From Candidatus Flexicrinis proximus (GTDB lineage: Bacteria > Chloroflexota > Anaerolineae > Aggregatilineales > Phototrophicaceae): a DNA stretch of 64,000 nucleotides. Below the pieces are notes generated by a model. It had not been told where the DNA came from, ran no database searches, and saw only the letters and a list, made by a program, of their open reading frames with translations. The position numbers and the translations under genes are program-made. The stretch covers positions 372,001 to 436,000 of the forward strand of contig JADJQF010000011.1 of NCBI GenBank assembly GCA_016712885.1, written 5' to 3'. Below, piece after piece: positions 33,505 to 42,096 of this stretch (position 1 is its first letter; the number at the start of each line of letters is the position of its first letter).

Positions 33505-36475
33505 GCATCCACGCCGTTACGGACTCAATGGTAGGGATTTTGAACTCCCGCACACGCCGACCTTCGTCAAGATAGCCGAACTCTTCCATTTTGCGATTGA
33601 TTTCGCGATTGATGATGACGACGGAGCGGTCGATGGCCACGCGCGGGTTGACGCCATCAAAGACGATGCGATTCCAGATGTTGCTGAGTTCGCGCTCCTG
33701 CATATAACTGCCGGGGAGGCGCACAGGTTCCTGAAGCCACTGCCACTGCTGCAAAATCATCGATTTGTGTTCCTCTGGAATGTCGAGGCGGCTGAAGGCG
33801 TCGAGGTTGGCGGAAAACCAGAGGTATTCGCGGCCATAGTTCAGGACCAACTGTTCCTGAAAGTCGGACTGGGTGGGGGTGGAGAGCCACCACTTGAGGA
33901 ACTGCCAGGCCTGCGGGGCTTTGTCGGTATTGCTGAAGATGATGCTGGTCTGGGCCGAACCGGTGGCGTAACGGCTGCGCGTGCCGTCCGGGAGGACGGT
34001 GGCCGGATAGAGGCTGATGCCCCAGCGCCCGCCGATCTCCGGCGCTGTAGTCACGAGCTTGATGTAGGTCTCGGTGTTGGAGATGCCAACTGGCAGGGTG
34101 CCGTAGCGGAAGTCCTGATAGAAGCTGACGGTGGTCAGGGGCATGCCATAGAGGGTGAAGCTGTCGGCCATGAAGCGGATGGCGGCGACGGCCTCTTCAC
34201 TGCGCAGGCCGGTGGCATAGCCCTCATCGCTATAGAGCTGCGCCCCGTAGTTGAAGAGGTAGGGGGCGGTAAGGAGATAGCCTTTCTGGCCGGAGCCGCT
34301 GGAGAGCGGCGCGTTGTAGTTCATGCCAAAGCGCTGCAGCTCCGGCAGGATTTCGACGACCTCGTCCCAGGTATCGGGCACAGGCAGACCGAGCGAGTCG
34401 AGGATGTCCTGACGGTAGAAGGTGACCCAGAAGTCCTGCGTCTCGGGGAGGGCATAGACGGAGTCGTCGATGATGTAGCTGAGGAGTGAGCCGGGGGCGA
34501 AAATGGGGATGAACGAGTCGAAATCCTCGAAGGAGCGCAGATCGTAAAGGGCGCTGCGGATGGCGAGTTCGTAGGGGATGTTGGTGCTGACGCCGAGCGC
34601 GACGTCGGGCTGAATGCCGGCAGCGTTGGCGAGTACCAGCTTCGATTCGTTGGGCATGATCGAGAATTTGACGCGGATTCCAGTCTGGGGCGTGAAGGAG
34701 GCGTCGGCCATCAACTGCAGGAGGTTGACATACTGGCGTGGACGGTTGACCCATATTTCCAGCTCGTCGTCAGCGGCGTCGAGGGACTGGTAGGGGTCGG
34801 GCCGGAAGGAGTAGAGAAAACGCTTGAAGTCCTCGACGAGCGAGGTGGTGAGCGGCGCAGCAGGGGTTACCGGCGCGGATTCGGAGGAATGAATGTAGAT
34901 CTTGTCGAGGGCGAGCGGCTGAAGCTGAAGGAGCGGCAGGAGCGAGCCTAACTGCTGGGCCGCCGAGCCGGTGCCTTCGGAGAAACGGCTCATATAGATG
35001 GGGATCTGGTCGGGGTCCGCGGCGAGAAAGAGCAGATTGTCGATGGCCATCTGGTAGGTGAGCACCTCAGGAGAGGCGCCGCTCTGGTCGATGGCGAGCA
35101 GGGTGTCTTTGTCGTCGATCAGGTTCTGGATGATGGCGTCGAGGCGCTGGCGAATGTCGGGGATGTAGTCGGAGATGACCCATTCGCGGAAGGGGTCGCG
35201 CTGGTTGCCGGTGAGGCGCCGGATTTCGAGCGCAAGGGTGTTGATGTCGATCAGGGCGGACTGGATGGTGTCGATGGCAGGCAGGTAGGGTGCGTTGGTG
35301 GCTTCGATACCGAGCGTGTTCAGACCCTGGAGGAGGAAGATACGGTAAGGCGTCTCGCCGCCCAAGGGGATGTCTTCCCAGGCGGCAGAATAGGGGAAGG
35401 GAACGGCGTTGAGCTCTTCGAAGGGCACAGACCCGTTGACCGTGATGCGGCGGAAGACGGTGAAGTTGGTGCGGGTGCTTTGCAGAGCGCGGAAAGTGAT
35501 CGCGTACAGCCCGTCCTGAGGAACTTCGAACTGATAGTAGACGGCGCTGCCGCTCTTGCCCCAGCCTTCGCCGCCAAGCGTGTTCAGCAGAAGGCAGTAG
35601 GTATCGTAGGGGGTGACGGTGAGGTTGCGATCGCTGGCGGGCCGGACGGAGGAGTCGTTCTTGTACGAAGGCAATTCGGCTTCGAGGGTGAGCAGGACAC
35701 CGGACGCGTCCTGAGAGTCGTGGGCCGCGAGATAATCCGTGAAGCCGGGATAGGTGGAGGCCGGAGCGACGTAGACACTGCCTACGTAGAGTTCGCCGGA
35801 GGCCAAGGTGAGCTGCAGACGGTGGTCACCGGCAGAAAGCGGAACGCGAAGCGGGTAGGGCTGGCTGAAGTTCACGTCACGCGCGGCGGCGCTGGTCCAG
35901 CGGATTTCGCGGACCTGGGGGATCAGCGCGTCGTTGCCGTAACGGTCTTTGGGAAAGGCGTCGGCCACGCCGCGGAAGTAGACCGGGAAGATAAAGCGCT
36001 GCAGGCCGGGAATGGGGAACTGACCGTCAACGCGCAATTGACCCTCAGGGGAGCCGGAAGCTGACGAGGCGGCGACATCAAATGTGAAAGTATAGTCCCC
36101 GGCGGCAGGGACGGAGACATCGAAGCGGAGGGTTTCGCCGCGACGGAGCAGGACACTGGATTTGGCGTACAGACGCGAGACTTCGTCCTGAGTCAAGGGC
36201 ACAGCGAACGACTCAGCGGTGACTTCGATTACGGATGGTGCCGGCGCGGACGGGCCAATAAGGTGCAGAAGTGTGTCGTCTGGGAGACGGCCGGCCGAGT
36301 CTGGCTCTAACGAGGTCTCGATGCGCGATTCGACAGGGGTTTGAGTCTGGCAGCCCGAACCCGGCGGGAGCTGCCCGCTGACGATCAGGGGCGCGCCGAC
36401 AAAAATAAGGATGATCGTAACAAGACCTATTGGCGACAACGCCGCCCAGAAAGAACGCTTCCGTTTCGTGGACAT
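33491..36475 (-). CDS. Very large ABC substrate-binding protein with N-terminal carbohydrate-binding-like domains
   Basis: At about 994 residues this is more than twice the usual length. A signal anchor (SPIGLVTIILIFVGAPLIVSG) is followed by two beta-sandwich regions at about 70-240 and 255-400. Each contains phrases typical of carbohydrate-binding modules (LRFDVSVPAAGDYTFTFDVA; VYYQFEVPQDGLYAITFRAL). A helical part (about 405-540) leads to a MalE-like binding domain (about 575-980; ELEIWVNRPRQYVNLLQ, GSGQKGYLLTAPYLFNYGAQ, DKAPQAWQFLKWWLS). The ATG at 36475 has GGAG upstream, with a GTG just before it as alternative. The extra domains could grip a long glucan at the surface while the last domain hands it to the permease. 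Confidence 0.85.
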   Translation of the reverse strand: MSTKRKRSFWAALSPIGLVTIILIFVGAPLIVSGQLPPGSGCQTQTPVESRIETSLEPDSAGRLPDDTLLHLIGPSAPAPSVIEVTAESFAVPLTQDEVSRLYAKSSVLLRRGETLRFDVSVPAAGDYTFTFDVAASSASGSPEGQLRVDGQFPIPGLQRFIFPVYFRGVADAFPKDRYGNDALIPQVREIRWTSAAARDVNFSQPYPLRVPLSAGDHRLQLTLASGELYVGSVYVAPASTYPGFTDYLAAHDSQDASGVLLTLEAELPSYKNDSSVRPASDRNLTVTPYDTYCLLLNTLGGEGWGKSGSAVYYQFEVPQDGLYAITFRALQSTRTNFTVFRRITVNGSVPFEELNAVPFPYSAAWEDIPLGGETPYRIFLLQGLNTLGIEATNAPYLPAIDTIQSALIDINTLALEIRRLTGNQRDPFREWVISDYIPDIRQRLDAIIQNLIDDKDTLLAIDQSGASPEVLTYQMAIDNLLFLAADPDQIPIYMSRFSEGTGSAAQQLGSLLPLLQLQPLALDKIYIHSSESAPVTPAAPLTTSLVEDFKRFLYSFRPDPYQSLDAADDELEIWVNRPRQYVNLLQLMADASFTPQTGIRVKFSIMPNESKLVLANAAGIQPDVALGVSTNIPYELAIRSALYDLRSFEDFDSFIPIFAPGSLLSYIIDDSVYALPETQDFWVTFYRQDILDSLGLPVPDTWDEVVEILPELQRFGMNYNAPLSSGSGQKGYLLTAPYLFNYGAQLYSDEGYATGLRSEEAVAAIRFMADSFTLYGMPLTTVSFYQDFRYGTLPVGISNTETYIKLVTTAPEIGGRWGISLYPATVLPDGTRSRYATGSAQTSIIFSNTDKAPQAWQFLKWWLSTPTQSDFQEQLVLNYGREYLWFSANLDAFSRLDIPEEHKSMILQQWQWLQEPVRLPGSYMQERELSNIWNRIVFDGVNPRVAIDRSVVIINREINRKMEEFGYLDEGRRVREFKIPTIESVTAWMHDAN

Positions 36476-36540
36476 CACCGAATCTCCGGTCGCGGCTCAT
36501 GCTATTTCTCGGATCAGAGGCTGTTAAGTACTACTGCTTA

Positions 36541-36599
36541 TGGAGGCGGCGCCTCCACGCCTCCGCGAGAGGGTGGTAACCCTCTCGACACCCTCATCG
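36541..36599. repeat. GC palindrome repeat, family 2, short copy
   Basis: TGGAGGCGGCGCCTCCACGC followed by CTCCGCGAGAGGG and a small hairpin GAGAGGGTGGTAACCCTCTC. It is the 5' half of family 2 and lies just upstream of the large binding-protein gene, next to a family-1 repeat. Confidence 0.8.
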
Positions 36600-36673
36600 G
36601 CGAACTGGCGATGCGCGCGCCGTTGACTCGATGCGGGAGGTGCATGCCCTCAGGCCGATTGGACGGTAACGGG

Positions 36674-36820
36674 TTTGAAAGGCGTTTTTAGAGGAAACAA
36701 TGGCGGACAGGATGCATCCCGTCCCTTCCAGCACCCTGAGTCGTTTAGGGCAATTATAGTAAAAGGGCGCAGCTTCCCCACCTTTTCAGCCAGCCGTATT
36801 CACCTTCCCAAGCGGCCTCT
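36674..36820. repeat. Dispersed intergenic repeat, family 1, copy 3
   Basis: It repeats the block order of the other two copies: GAAAGGCGTTTTTAGAGGA, ACAATGGCGGACAGGATG, CATCCCGTCCCT, CAGCACCCTGAGTCG, AGCCAGCCGTATTCACCTT and CAAGCGGCCT. The central hairpin is degraded. With the family-2 element at 36541 it fills most of the 429-bp gap between the two binding-protein genes. Confidence 0.75.
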
Positions 36821-36904
36821 CGAAAATCTCAGCGGTAATTGCGAACGGATAACTCAGGGGGACGTAATCCTGAGGCTGCGGTACGTCCCCCTGAAAGACC
36901 CTTG

Positions 36905-38251
36905 TTAGTTGGACATTTCGGCGCGAGCGGTGTCCAGGAAGTTGTTGGAGAATTCCTCCAACTGGGCAGAGTAGTCCGAGAACTTGAAGCTGCCGGAGGC
37001 GATGTTGCCGAAGATAAAGCCGACATTCACGTCGAGGTTCTCGCCAATATCGATACCGGGTTTACCTTCCCAACGGGCGTTGATGTAGCCGGGGACGATT
37101 TTCGCCAGCGATTCGATCAGGCTGTTGTCGAGGTTTTCGAGCGCCTGGCGCAGACCGGGGCGTTCGCCCATGAAGGACATATAGAGGTCGATGCTTTCGG
37201 CGCTGACGGAGACCGGCATGCGGGTGGGCACGAGGCCGGCGGCGGAAGCCAGTTCGGCTTCTTTGGCGTAGCCTTCGGGGGCAAAGCTCATCCAGCGGGC
37301 GAAGTCATAAGCGGCTGCGACGTCAGCCGAGGTGGCGGAAACGACGAGGATATCGGTGACCATCGCCTGATTGCCGCCGGGGATGCCGACGAAGTCCCAA
37401 TTGAAGGTGGCATTGGCGGAGTAGGCTGGAATCGCCCAGCCACCCTCCCAGACCGCGCCGGATTCCTGGTTCAGGAACAGCTCCCACGGCCCCTGCGAGG
37501 CAAAGGCTGTCTTCTGTTCATCGGAGAGACCCTGCCAGGTGTTGGGACGCATCTCAAGGGCTTTGTCGACGGCGGCCTTGAAGGCGTCGGCGTTGTAGTT
37601 CATGTGCGCGCCATCGAAGCTGAACCACTTGAGGCTGCTGTCCTGGGAGCTGGGATACCAGCCGAGGATGGGTTCCATTTCGTGGAGGCCGAGGACGCCC
37701 TGCTGGACATCGGTGAGCGCGGAAGCGGCGGCAAACAGGTCATCGGCCGACACGCCATAGACCGGCGCGTCGAGGTTGGCTGCCTCGAACAGGTCCTGGT
37801 TGACGAAGTAGCCCATGACAAACTGGGCGGCGGGCAGACCCAGCACGCTTTCGGAGTAGGTGACGGCGTCGCGTAAGGCCTGGGGGACATCCTGCCAGGC
37901 TGCGTCGTCCTGGACCATTGCGGCGAGGTCAGCCGCCCAGCCATTCTGGACGTAGTAGGGGGTGTTGTCGGCCATGAAGACGTCCGGCAGTTCGCCCCGA
38001 GCGGCGAGGTTGGTCAGTTTTTCGTCCCAGCGGCCATCGCCGGACATGTCGACGAATTCGACGGTGACTTCGGGGTGCAGCTCGATATAGGCGGCGACCA
38101 GCTGACGCTGGAGGTTGTTTTCCTCTGCCGTGCCGAGGTTCCAGTTGGCGTAACGAAGGGTGATGGCCTGGGCGCTAAAAGGCGCGGACATCAGGCTGGC
38201 GACCAAAATCAGAAGTAAGGCGGTGAACATGAGTCTGGCAAAGTGCTTCAT
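36905..38251 (-). CDS. Sugar ABC transporter substrate-binding protein
   Basis: This 448-residue protein has a signal peptide (ARLMFTALLLILVASLMSAPFSAQA) and the CUT1 binding-protein fold: ITLRYANWNLGTAEENNL, ELPDVFMADNTPYYVQNGWAADL, FASQGPWELFLNQESG and AAYDFARWMSFAPEGYAKEAE. The ATG is preceded by AGGAG. It lies between the GH94 gene and the large binding protein, so it may serve either of the two permease pairs downstream. Regular size and clean signal make it the standard receptor of the cluster. Confidence 0.9.
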   Translation of the reverse strand: MKHFARLMFTALLLILVASLMSAPFSAQAITLRYANWNLGTAEENNLQRQLVAAYIELHPEVTVEFVDMSGDGRWDEKLTNLAARGELPDVFMADNTPYYVQNGWAADLAAMVQDDAAWQDVPQALRDAVTYSESVLGLPAAQFVMGYFVNQDLFEAANLDAPVYGVSADDLFAAASALTDVQQGVLGLHEMEPILGWYPSSQDSSLKWFSFDGAHMNYNADAFKAAVDKALEMRPNTWQGLSDEQKTAFASQGPWELFLNQESGAVWEGGWAIPAYSANATFNWDFVGIPGGNQAMVTDILVVSATSADVAAAYDFARWMSFAPEGYAKEAELASAAGLVPTRMPVSVSAESIDLYMSFMGERPGLRQALENLDNSLIESLAKIVPGYINARWEGKPGIDIGENLDVNVGFIFGNIASGSFKFSDYSAQLEEFSNNFLDTARAEMSN

Positions 38252-38378
38252 TATAGTTCTCCTTGACTGGCAGTTACCGGTGGTGTGCTGCTTGGAAGAG
38301 CGTGGCGAGTCGCCATCTGCGTCTGGGGGCCAGACCGAGAAATGTCGATTAATGCCGCTGGCAGCGTCCTTTCCGGGG

Positions 38379-40763
38379 CTATGGCCCCATCACGATGTGT
38401 ACAGAGTGAGTCTTGCCGTCGGCGAAGATGGGGAGAAGATTGCTGGTGTGAGGCTCCCCATCTACGCGCACAGAACGAATACCTGAATTGACCCGCGAGG
38501 GGTTCTCGACCTCGATGACGTACACGGCACCGCGGAAACGGCGGGTGACTTTGAAGCGATCCCAGTGAGCCGGAATCGACGGCTCGACGAGCAGGCCGTC
38601 CTGCTGGGGGCGGATGCCCAGAATCCAGTGGGTGGCGACGCGATGCAGCCACTGGGCGGAGCCGGTGTACCAGGTCCAGCCGCCTCGCCCGTAGAACTCC
38701 GAGAGCGGCCCGTCGATATTGCCGGGCGTGACATAAGGCTCGGCCTTGTAGGTGTCGATATCGGCGCTGCGGTTGGGCGGGCAGATGCGACGATAGGCCT
38801 CGTAGGCGAGGTCGGGCTGGCCGGCGCGGGCATACGCCCAGACCGACCAGGTGGCGGCGTGGGTATAGACGCCGCCGTTCTCGCGGAGGCCGGGGGCGTA
38901 ACGGGTGACATAGCCAATGTCCGGGCGCGGGCGGGTGAAGGCCGGGACGTTGAGCAGGGTGCCGTAGTCTCTGAGCAGGAGGTGGGTGACGGAGGCCATG
39001 GCGGTCTGGGCGCGGTCTTGGTCGGCCGTGCCGCTGATCACGGCCCAGATGTTGGGCATGAGGAAGATCTTGCCTTCCTCGTTTTCGTGGGAGCCGAGGA
39101 GGAGCCCGTCATCGGTGGTGGCCTGGAGATACCATTCGCCATCCCAGCCGTGGCGGTTGAGGGCGTCTTTGAGGCTGACGCGCACGGTTTCGCAGCGCTG
39201 AGCGAAGCGCTCATCGTCGCGGCGGCGCGCCAGGGGAGCGAACGTGCCGAGGATCATGTAGAGGAATTCGGCGACCCAGAAGCTTTCGCCCTTGAGGAGC
39301 GTGCCGACGGCGCTCAAACCGTCGTTCCAGTCGTGGTCGCCCATGAGGGGGATACCGCGCGGCGAGAAGCGCGAGAACGAACGCTCAATGGCGCGCTTGC
39401 AGTGATCGTAGAGTGGTTCAGCCGGCCCGTTGAGATAGGGTATGGCTTCGTCGAGAATGGCGAAGTCGGCGGTTTCGTCGAGATAGGAATTGAGGATGAA
39501 CGGCAGCCAGAGCAGGTCGTCGGAGCAGTTGGTGCGCGGGCCGCCGCCGCGCATGGAGAACCACCAGTGGAGGACGTCGCCTTCGATGAACTGCTGCGAG
39601 GCGTGGAGGAGAAGCTGCTTGCGGGCGTAGTCCGGCTGACCGATGAGGAAGATCTGGCTGTCCTGCAGTTGGTCCCGGAAACCCCAGCCGGCGGATACCT
39701 GGTAGAAGGCCGACTTGCCCCACAGGCGGCAGGAGATGGCCTGATACTTGAGCCAGACGTTGGTCATGAAGTTGAGGGCTTCGTCGGGGGTTTCGACCTG
39801 TTCGACGTCGAGGAAGCGTGACCAGAAGCTGCGCACGGACTGGAGAGCGATCTCGCTGGTTTCGACCGAGGTATAGCGCTGGATCAGGTCGTGGACGTCC
39901 TCACGCCCGTCCTCTGCGGCGCCGAGGGTGAAGACGACGGTCTTCGATTCGCCGGGCTGCAAGGCGACGGCGACCTGAAGAGCAGCGATGGCATCGGTAA
40001 AACGTCCGACGCGACCTGCGAGGCGCGGTTCGACCATGGCTTTGGGGCGGTCGTCGTTATTGTAGAGGCCGATGAAGGACTCTTTGTCGCAGTCGTAGGA
40101 CTTGAGGGGGGCACTGACGGCCATGAAGGCCGTGTAGGGCCAGTCGACGTTGTTATGGCGGCCCTTGTCGTCGGGGAAGCCCCACAGACACTTGCGGGCG
40201 AAGACGGCCTGCTCGCTCACATCGGCGGAGGTTTCGATAAAGAGCTTGTGAAACTCGCGATGCTCATCGGGGGCAAACCCTAAGAGCCACTCGGCATAGG
40301 AGGTCACGTCGAGGTCACGCGGCTGGGCGCTGTGGTTGGTCAGGCGCAGCTGCATGACCTCGACCGGAGATTCAGCAGCCACGAAAACGGTCAGGACGCT
40401 TTCGATGTCTTCGACCTGCTGAATGAAGCGGGAATAGCCGATGCCGTGTACGACCTGATACCGCTGATAGGGGTGCATGACGGGCTTGAAGGCAGCCGAC
40501 CAGTAGGTCTGGCGCTGCAAGTCGCGGATGTAGAGGTACTTGCCCCAGTTGTCTTTGACGAGGTCCTGGAATGAGCGGGTGATACGGTTCTGGCCGGCGT
40601 TTCCGCGCCAGCTATAGCCGGAGCCAGTCTGGGAGATCATCATGGAGTAGTCACCGTTGCTGATGACGTTGCCCCAGGGGCGCGGCGTGTAGGGGGTGCC
40701 GATCACATATTCGCGACCGCCCTCTGCAAAGTAACCGTAAGGATTTTCAAATTTGCCGGTCAT
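38379..40763 (-). CDS. GH94 glycoside phosphorylase (beta-glucan disaccharide/oligosaccharide type)
   Basis: GH94 enzymes split beta-glucosides with phosphate to give glucose-1-phosphate. The 794-residue cytoplasmic protein has the N-terminal beta-sandwich (GREYVIGTPYTPRPWGNVIS, GIGYSRF) and the alpha/alpha barrel with QDSQIFLIGQP. The catalytic Asp lies in GDHDWNDG (about 476-482), and GGWTWYTGSAQWLHR is near 720. The NVISN...SQTGSGYSW region looks closer to the GH94 domain at the end of cyclic beta-1,2-glucan synthases than to cellobiose phosphorylase. It is shorter than known 1,2-beta-oligoglucan phosphorylases (about 1100 residues). Linkage is therefore open, with beta-1,2 favoured by the divergent GH144 gene. 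Confidence 0.88.
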   Translation of the reverse strand: MTGKFENPYGYFAEGGREYVIGTPYTPRPWGNVISNGDYSMMISQTGSGYSWRGNAGQNRITRSFQDLVKDNWGKYLYIRDLQRQTYWSAAFKPVMHPYQRYQVVHGIGYSRFIQQVEDIESVLTVFVAAESPVEVMQLRLTNHSAQPRDLDVTSYAEWLLGFAPDEHREFHKLFIETSADVSEQAVFARKCLWGFPDDKGRHNNVDWPYTAFMAVSAPLKSYDCDKESFIGLYNNDDRPKAMVEPRLAGRVGRFTDAIAALQVAVALQPGESKTVVFTLGAAEDGREDVHDLIQRYTSVETSEIALQSVRSFWSRFLDVEQVETPDEALNFMTNVWLKYQAISCRLWGKSAFYQVSAGWGFRDQLQDSQIFLIGQPDYARKQLLLHASQQFIEGDVLHWWFSMRGGGPRTNCSDDLLWLPFILNSYLDETADFAILDEAIPYLNGPAEPLYDHCKRAIERSFSRFSPRGIPLMGDHDWNDGLSAVGTLLKGESFWVAEFLYMILGTFAPLARRRDDERFAQRCETVRVSLKDALNRHGWDGEWYLQATTDDGLLLGSHENEEGKIFLMPNIWAVISGTADQDRAQTAMASVTHLLLRDYGTLLNVPAFTRPRPDIGYVTRYAPGLRENGGVYTHAATWSVWAYARAGQPDLAYEAYRRICPPNRSADIDTYKAEPYVTPGNIDGPLSEFYGRGGWTWYTGSAQWLHRVATHWILGIRPQQDGLLVEPSIPAHWDRFKVTRRFRGAVYVIEVENPSRVNSGIRSVRVDGEPHTSNLLPIFADGKTHSVHIVMGP

Positions 40764-40794
40764 AGCACCTCAAGTAAGGGGGTGACTTTTCTTT

Positions 40795-40843
40795 TTTAGA
40801 GCTTTGGGATACAGTATTTTCAAGTTTAGTGAAACGTTACACT
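40795..40843 (-). promoter_or_regulatory. GH94 promoter with LacI-family operator
   Basis: On the minus strand TTGAAA (40823-40818) and TCTAAA (40800-40795) are spaced by exactly 17 bp, 32 bp before the GH94 start. Just upstream lies AGTGAAACGTTACACT (40828-40843), which matches its reverse complement at 14 of 16 positions and has the central CG typical of LacI-family operators. The divergent lacI-type gene starts about 190 bp away. This site probably controls GH94 and the regulator itself. Confidence 0.7.
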
Positions 40844-41035
40844 CTGCCAAAATATGTAGCACACTTCTTTTTTTCTGTCAACAAACAGCGAGCGGTGGGG
40901 CCGGGGTAGTGCAGGCGAGATTTGGCCGAAAAAGAAAGCGGGACCGCCTGACTGCAGAACGCCGTTCGATCAACTGCACTTTGCGCTGGCGTGATAGAGC
41001 GCGGCTGCCGGGCGCGAACACAAAGGACTTCACCG

Positions 41036-42010
41036 ATGACTACGATCAAGGATGTCGCTAAACGGGCGGGGGTGAGCACCACTACGGCGTCGTACGTGAT
41101 CAACGACACCGGCAGCATCGGAGAAGCTACCCGCAAACGGGTGCTGAAGGCGGCGGAGGAACTGAATTACCATCCGAACGCGTTTGCCCGGAACCTGAAG
41201 AAGAGCAAGACGCACACGATCGGGGTGTTCATCTCGCGGTTCGGCGGCTCGTTTTACGAGGAGATCCTGGAGGGGATTCACCGAGTCACGCTGGATACGG
41301 ACTACGAGCTGCTGGTGTGCCCGGAGAGCCGGTCGGCGCGGCGGATGCTGCTGCACCGCCAGGTGGATGGCGCGATCGTGTTCGACTCCAAAATCCCGGA
41401 CGACTCGGTGCTGAAGCTGGCGTCGCGGCGGTTTCCGATTGTGGTATTGGACCGGCCGCTGCAAAGCGAATTCATCCTGCCGCTGCTGCTCGACAATTCG
41501 CAGGGGGTGCGCGAGGCGTTCAAGCATCTGTATGACCAGGGACTGCGGAAAATGTCGTTCGTGGCCGGGGCGCTGGATTCGTTCGATAACAGCGAGCGCA
41601 TGGCGACGTTCCTGGCCGAGGCGGAGCGGCACAGCCTGGCGGCGGCGGTCTACCAGGGGAATTTCACGGAGATTTCGGGGTATGAAGCCGGGAAGGTTGT
41701 CCTGGAGTCGAGCGACCTGCCGGACGCGGTGCTGTGCTCCAACGATCAAATGGCGATCGGGTTCTTACGGGCGATGAAGGAGCGGGGTCTGCATGCACCG
41801 GGGGACATTGCGGTGATCGGCTATGACGACATCCCACTGGCTGGTTATATGCAGCCGTCGGTCTCGACGATCGGCACGTCGCGCAACGAGTGGGGGGCGA
41901 CGGCAGTGCGGCAGTTGATCGACTTTCTGGAGAACGGGACGCCGTTCCAGCCGCGGCGCATCCCGACGCATTTTCTGCCGCGGCAGTCGTCGACGCTGGC
42001 CGGGCGGTGA
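41036..42010 (+). CDS. LacI-family regulator of the GH94/GH144 cluster
   Basis: The 324-residue repressor has a headpiece (TTIKDVAKRAGVSTTTASYV, residues 2-21, then RVLKAAEELNYHPNAFARNL) and a sugar-binding core with DAVLCSNDQMAIGFLRAM and VIGYDDIPLAGYMQPSVST. The start ATG 41036 has AAAGGA upstream; the frame extends to 40991 without support. It is divergent from the GH94 operon, with a palindromic operator between, and is followed by the GH144 gene after 86 bp. It likely controls both directions. Confidence 0.92.
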   Translation: MTTIKDVAKRAGVSTTTASYVINDTGSIGEATRKRVLKAAEELNYHPNAFARNLKKSKTHTIGVFISRFGGSFYEEILEGIHRVTLDTDYELLVCPESRSARRMLLHRQVDGAIVFDSKIPDDSVLKLASRRFPIVVLDRPLQSEFILPLLLDNSQGVREAFKHLYDQGLRKMSFVAGALDSFDNSERMATFLAEAERHSLAAAVYQGNFTEISGYEAGKVVLESSDLPDAVLCSNDQMAIGFLRAMKERGLHAPGDIAVIGYDDIPLAGYMQPSVSTIGTSRNEWGATAVRQLIDFLENGTPFQPRRIPTHFLPRQSSTLAGR

Positions 42011-42096
42011 AGGACGGCGTGAGACTGGCCGGCCACGGGATGTGAAGCAACGGGCGCATGAGGCGCCGAGTGACTTTTGGGGAGAGACGAGAAGAT

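Noticed and set aside
38565..39821. 418-codon plus-strand frame opposite the GH94 gene
   Set aside because: The minus-strand frame encodes a full GH94 enzyme with catalytic motif. The plus-strand product is Gly/Val/Glu-rich and without recognisable domain.
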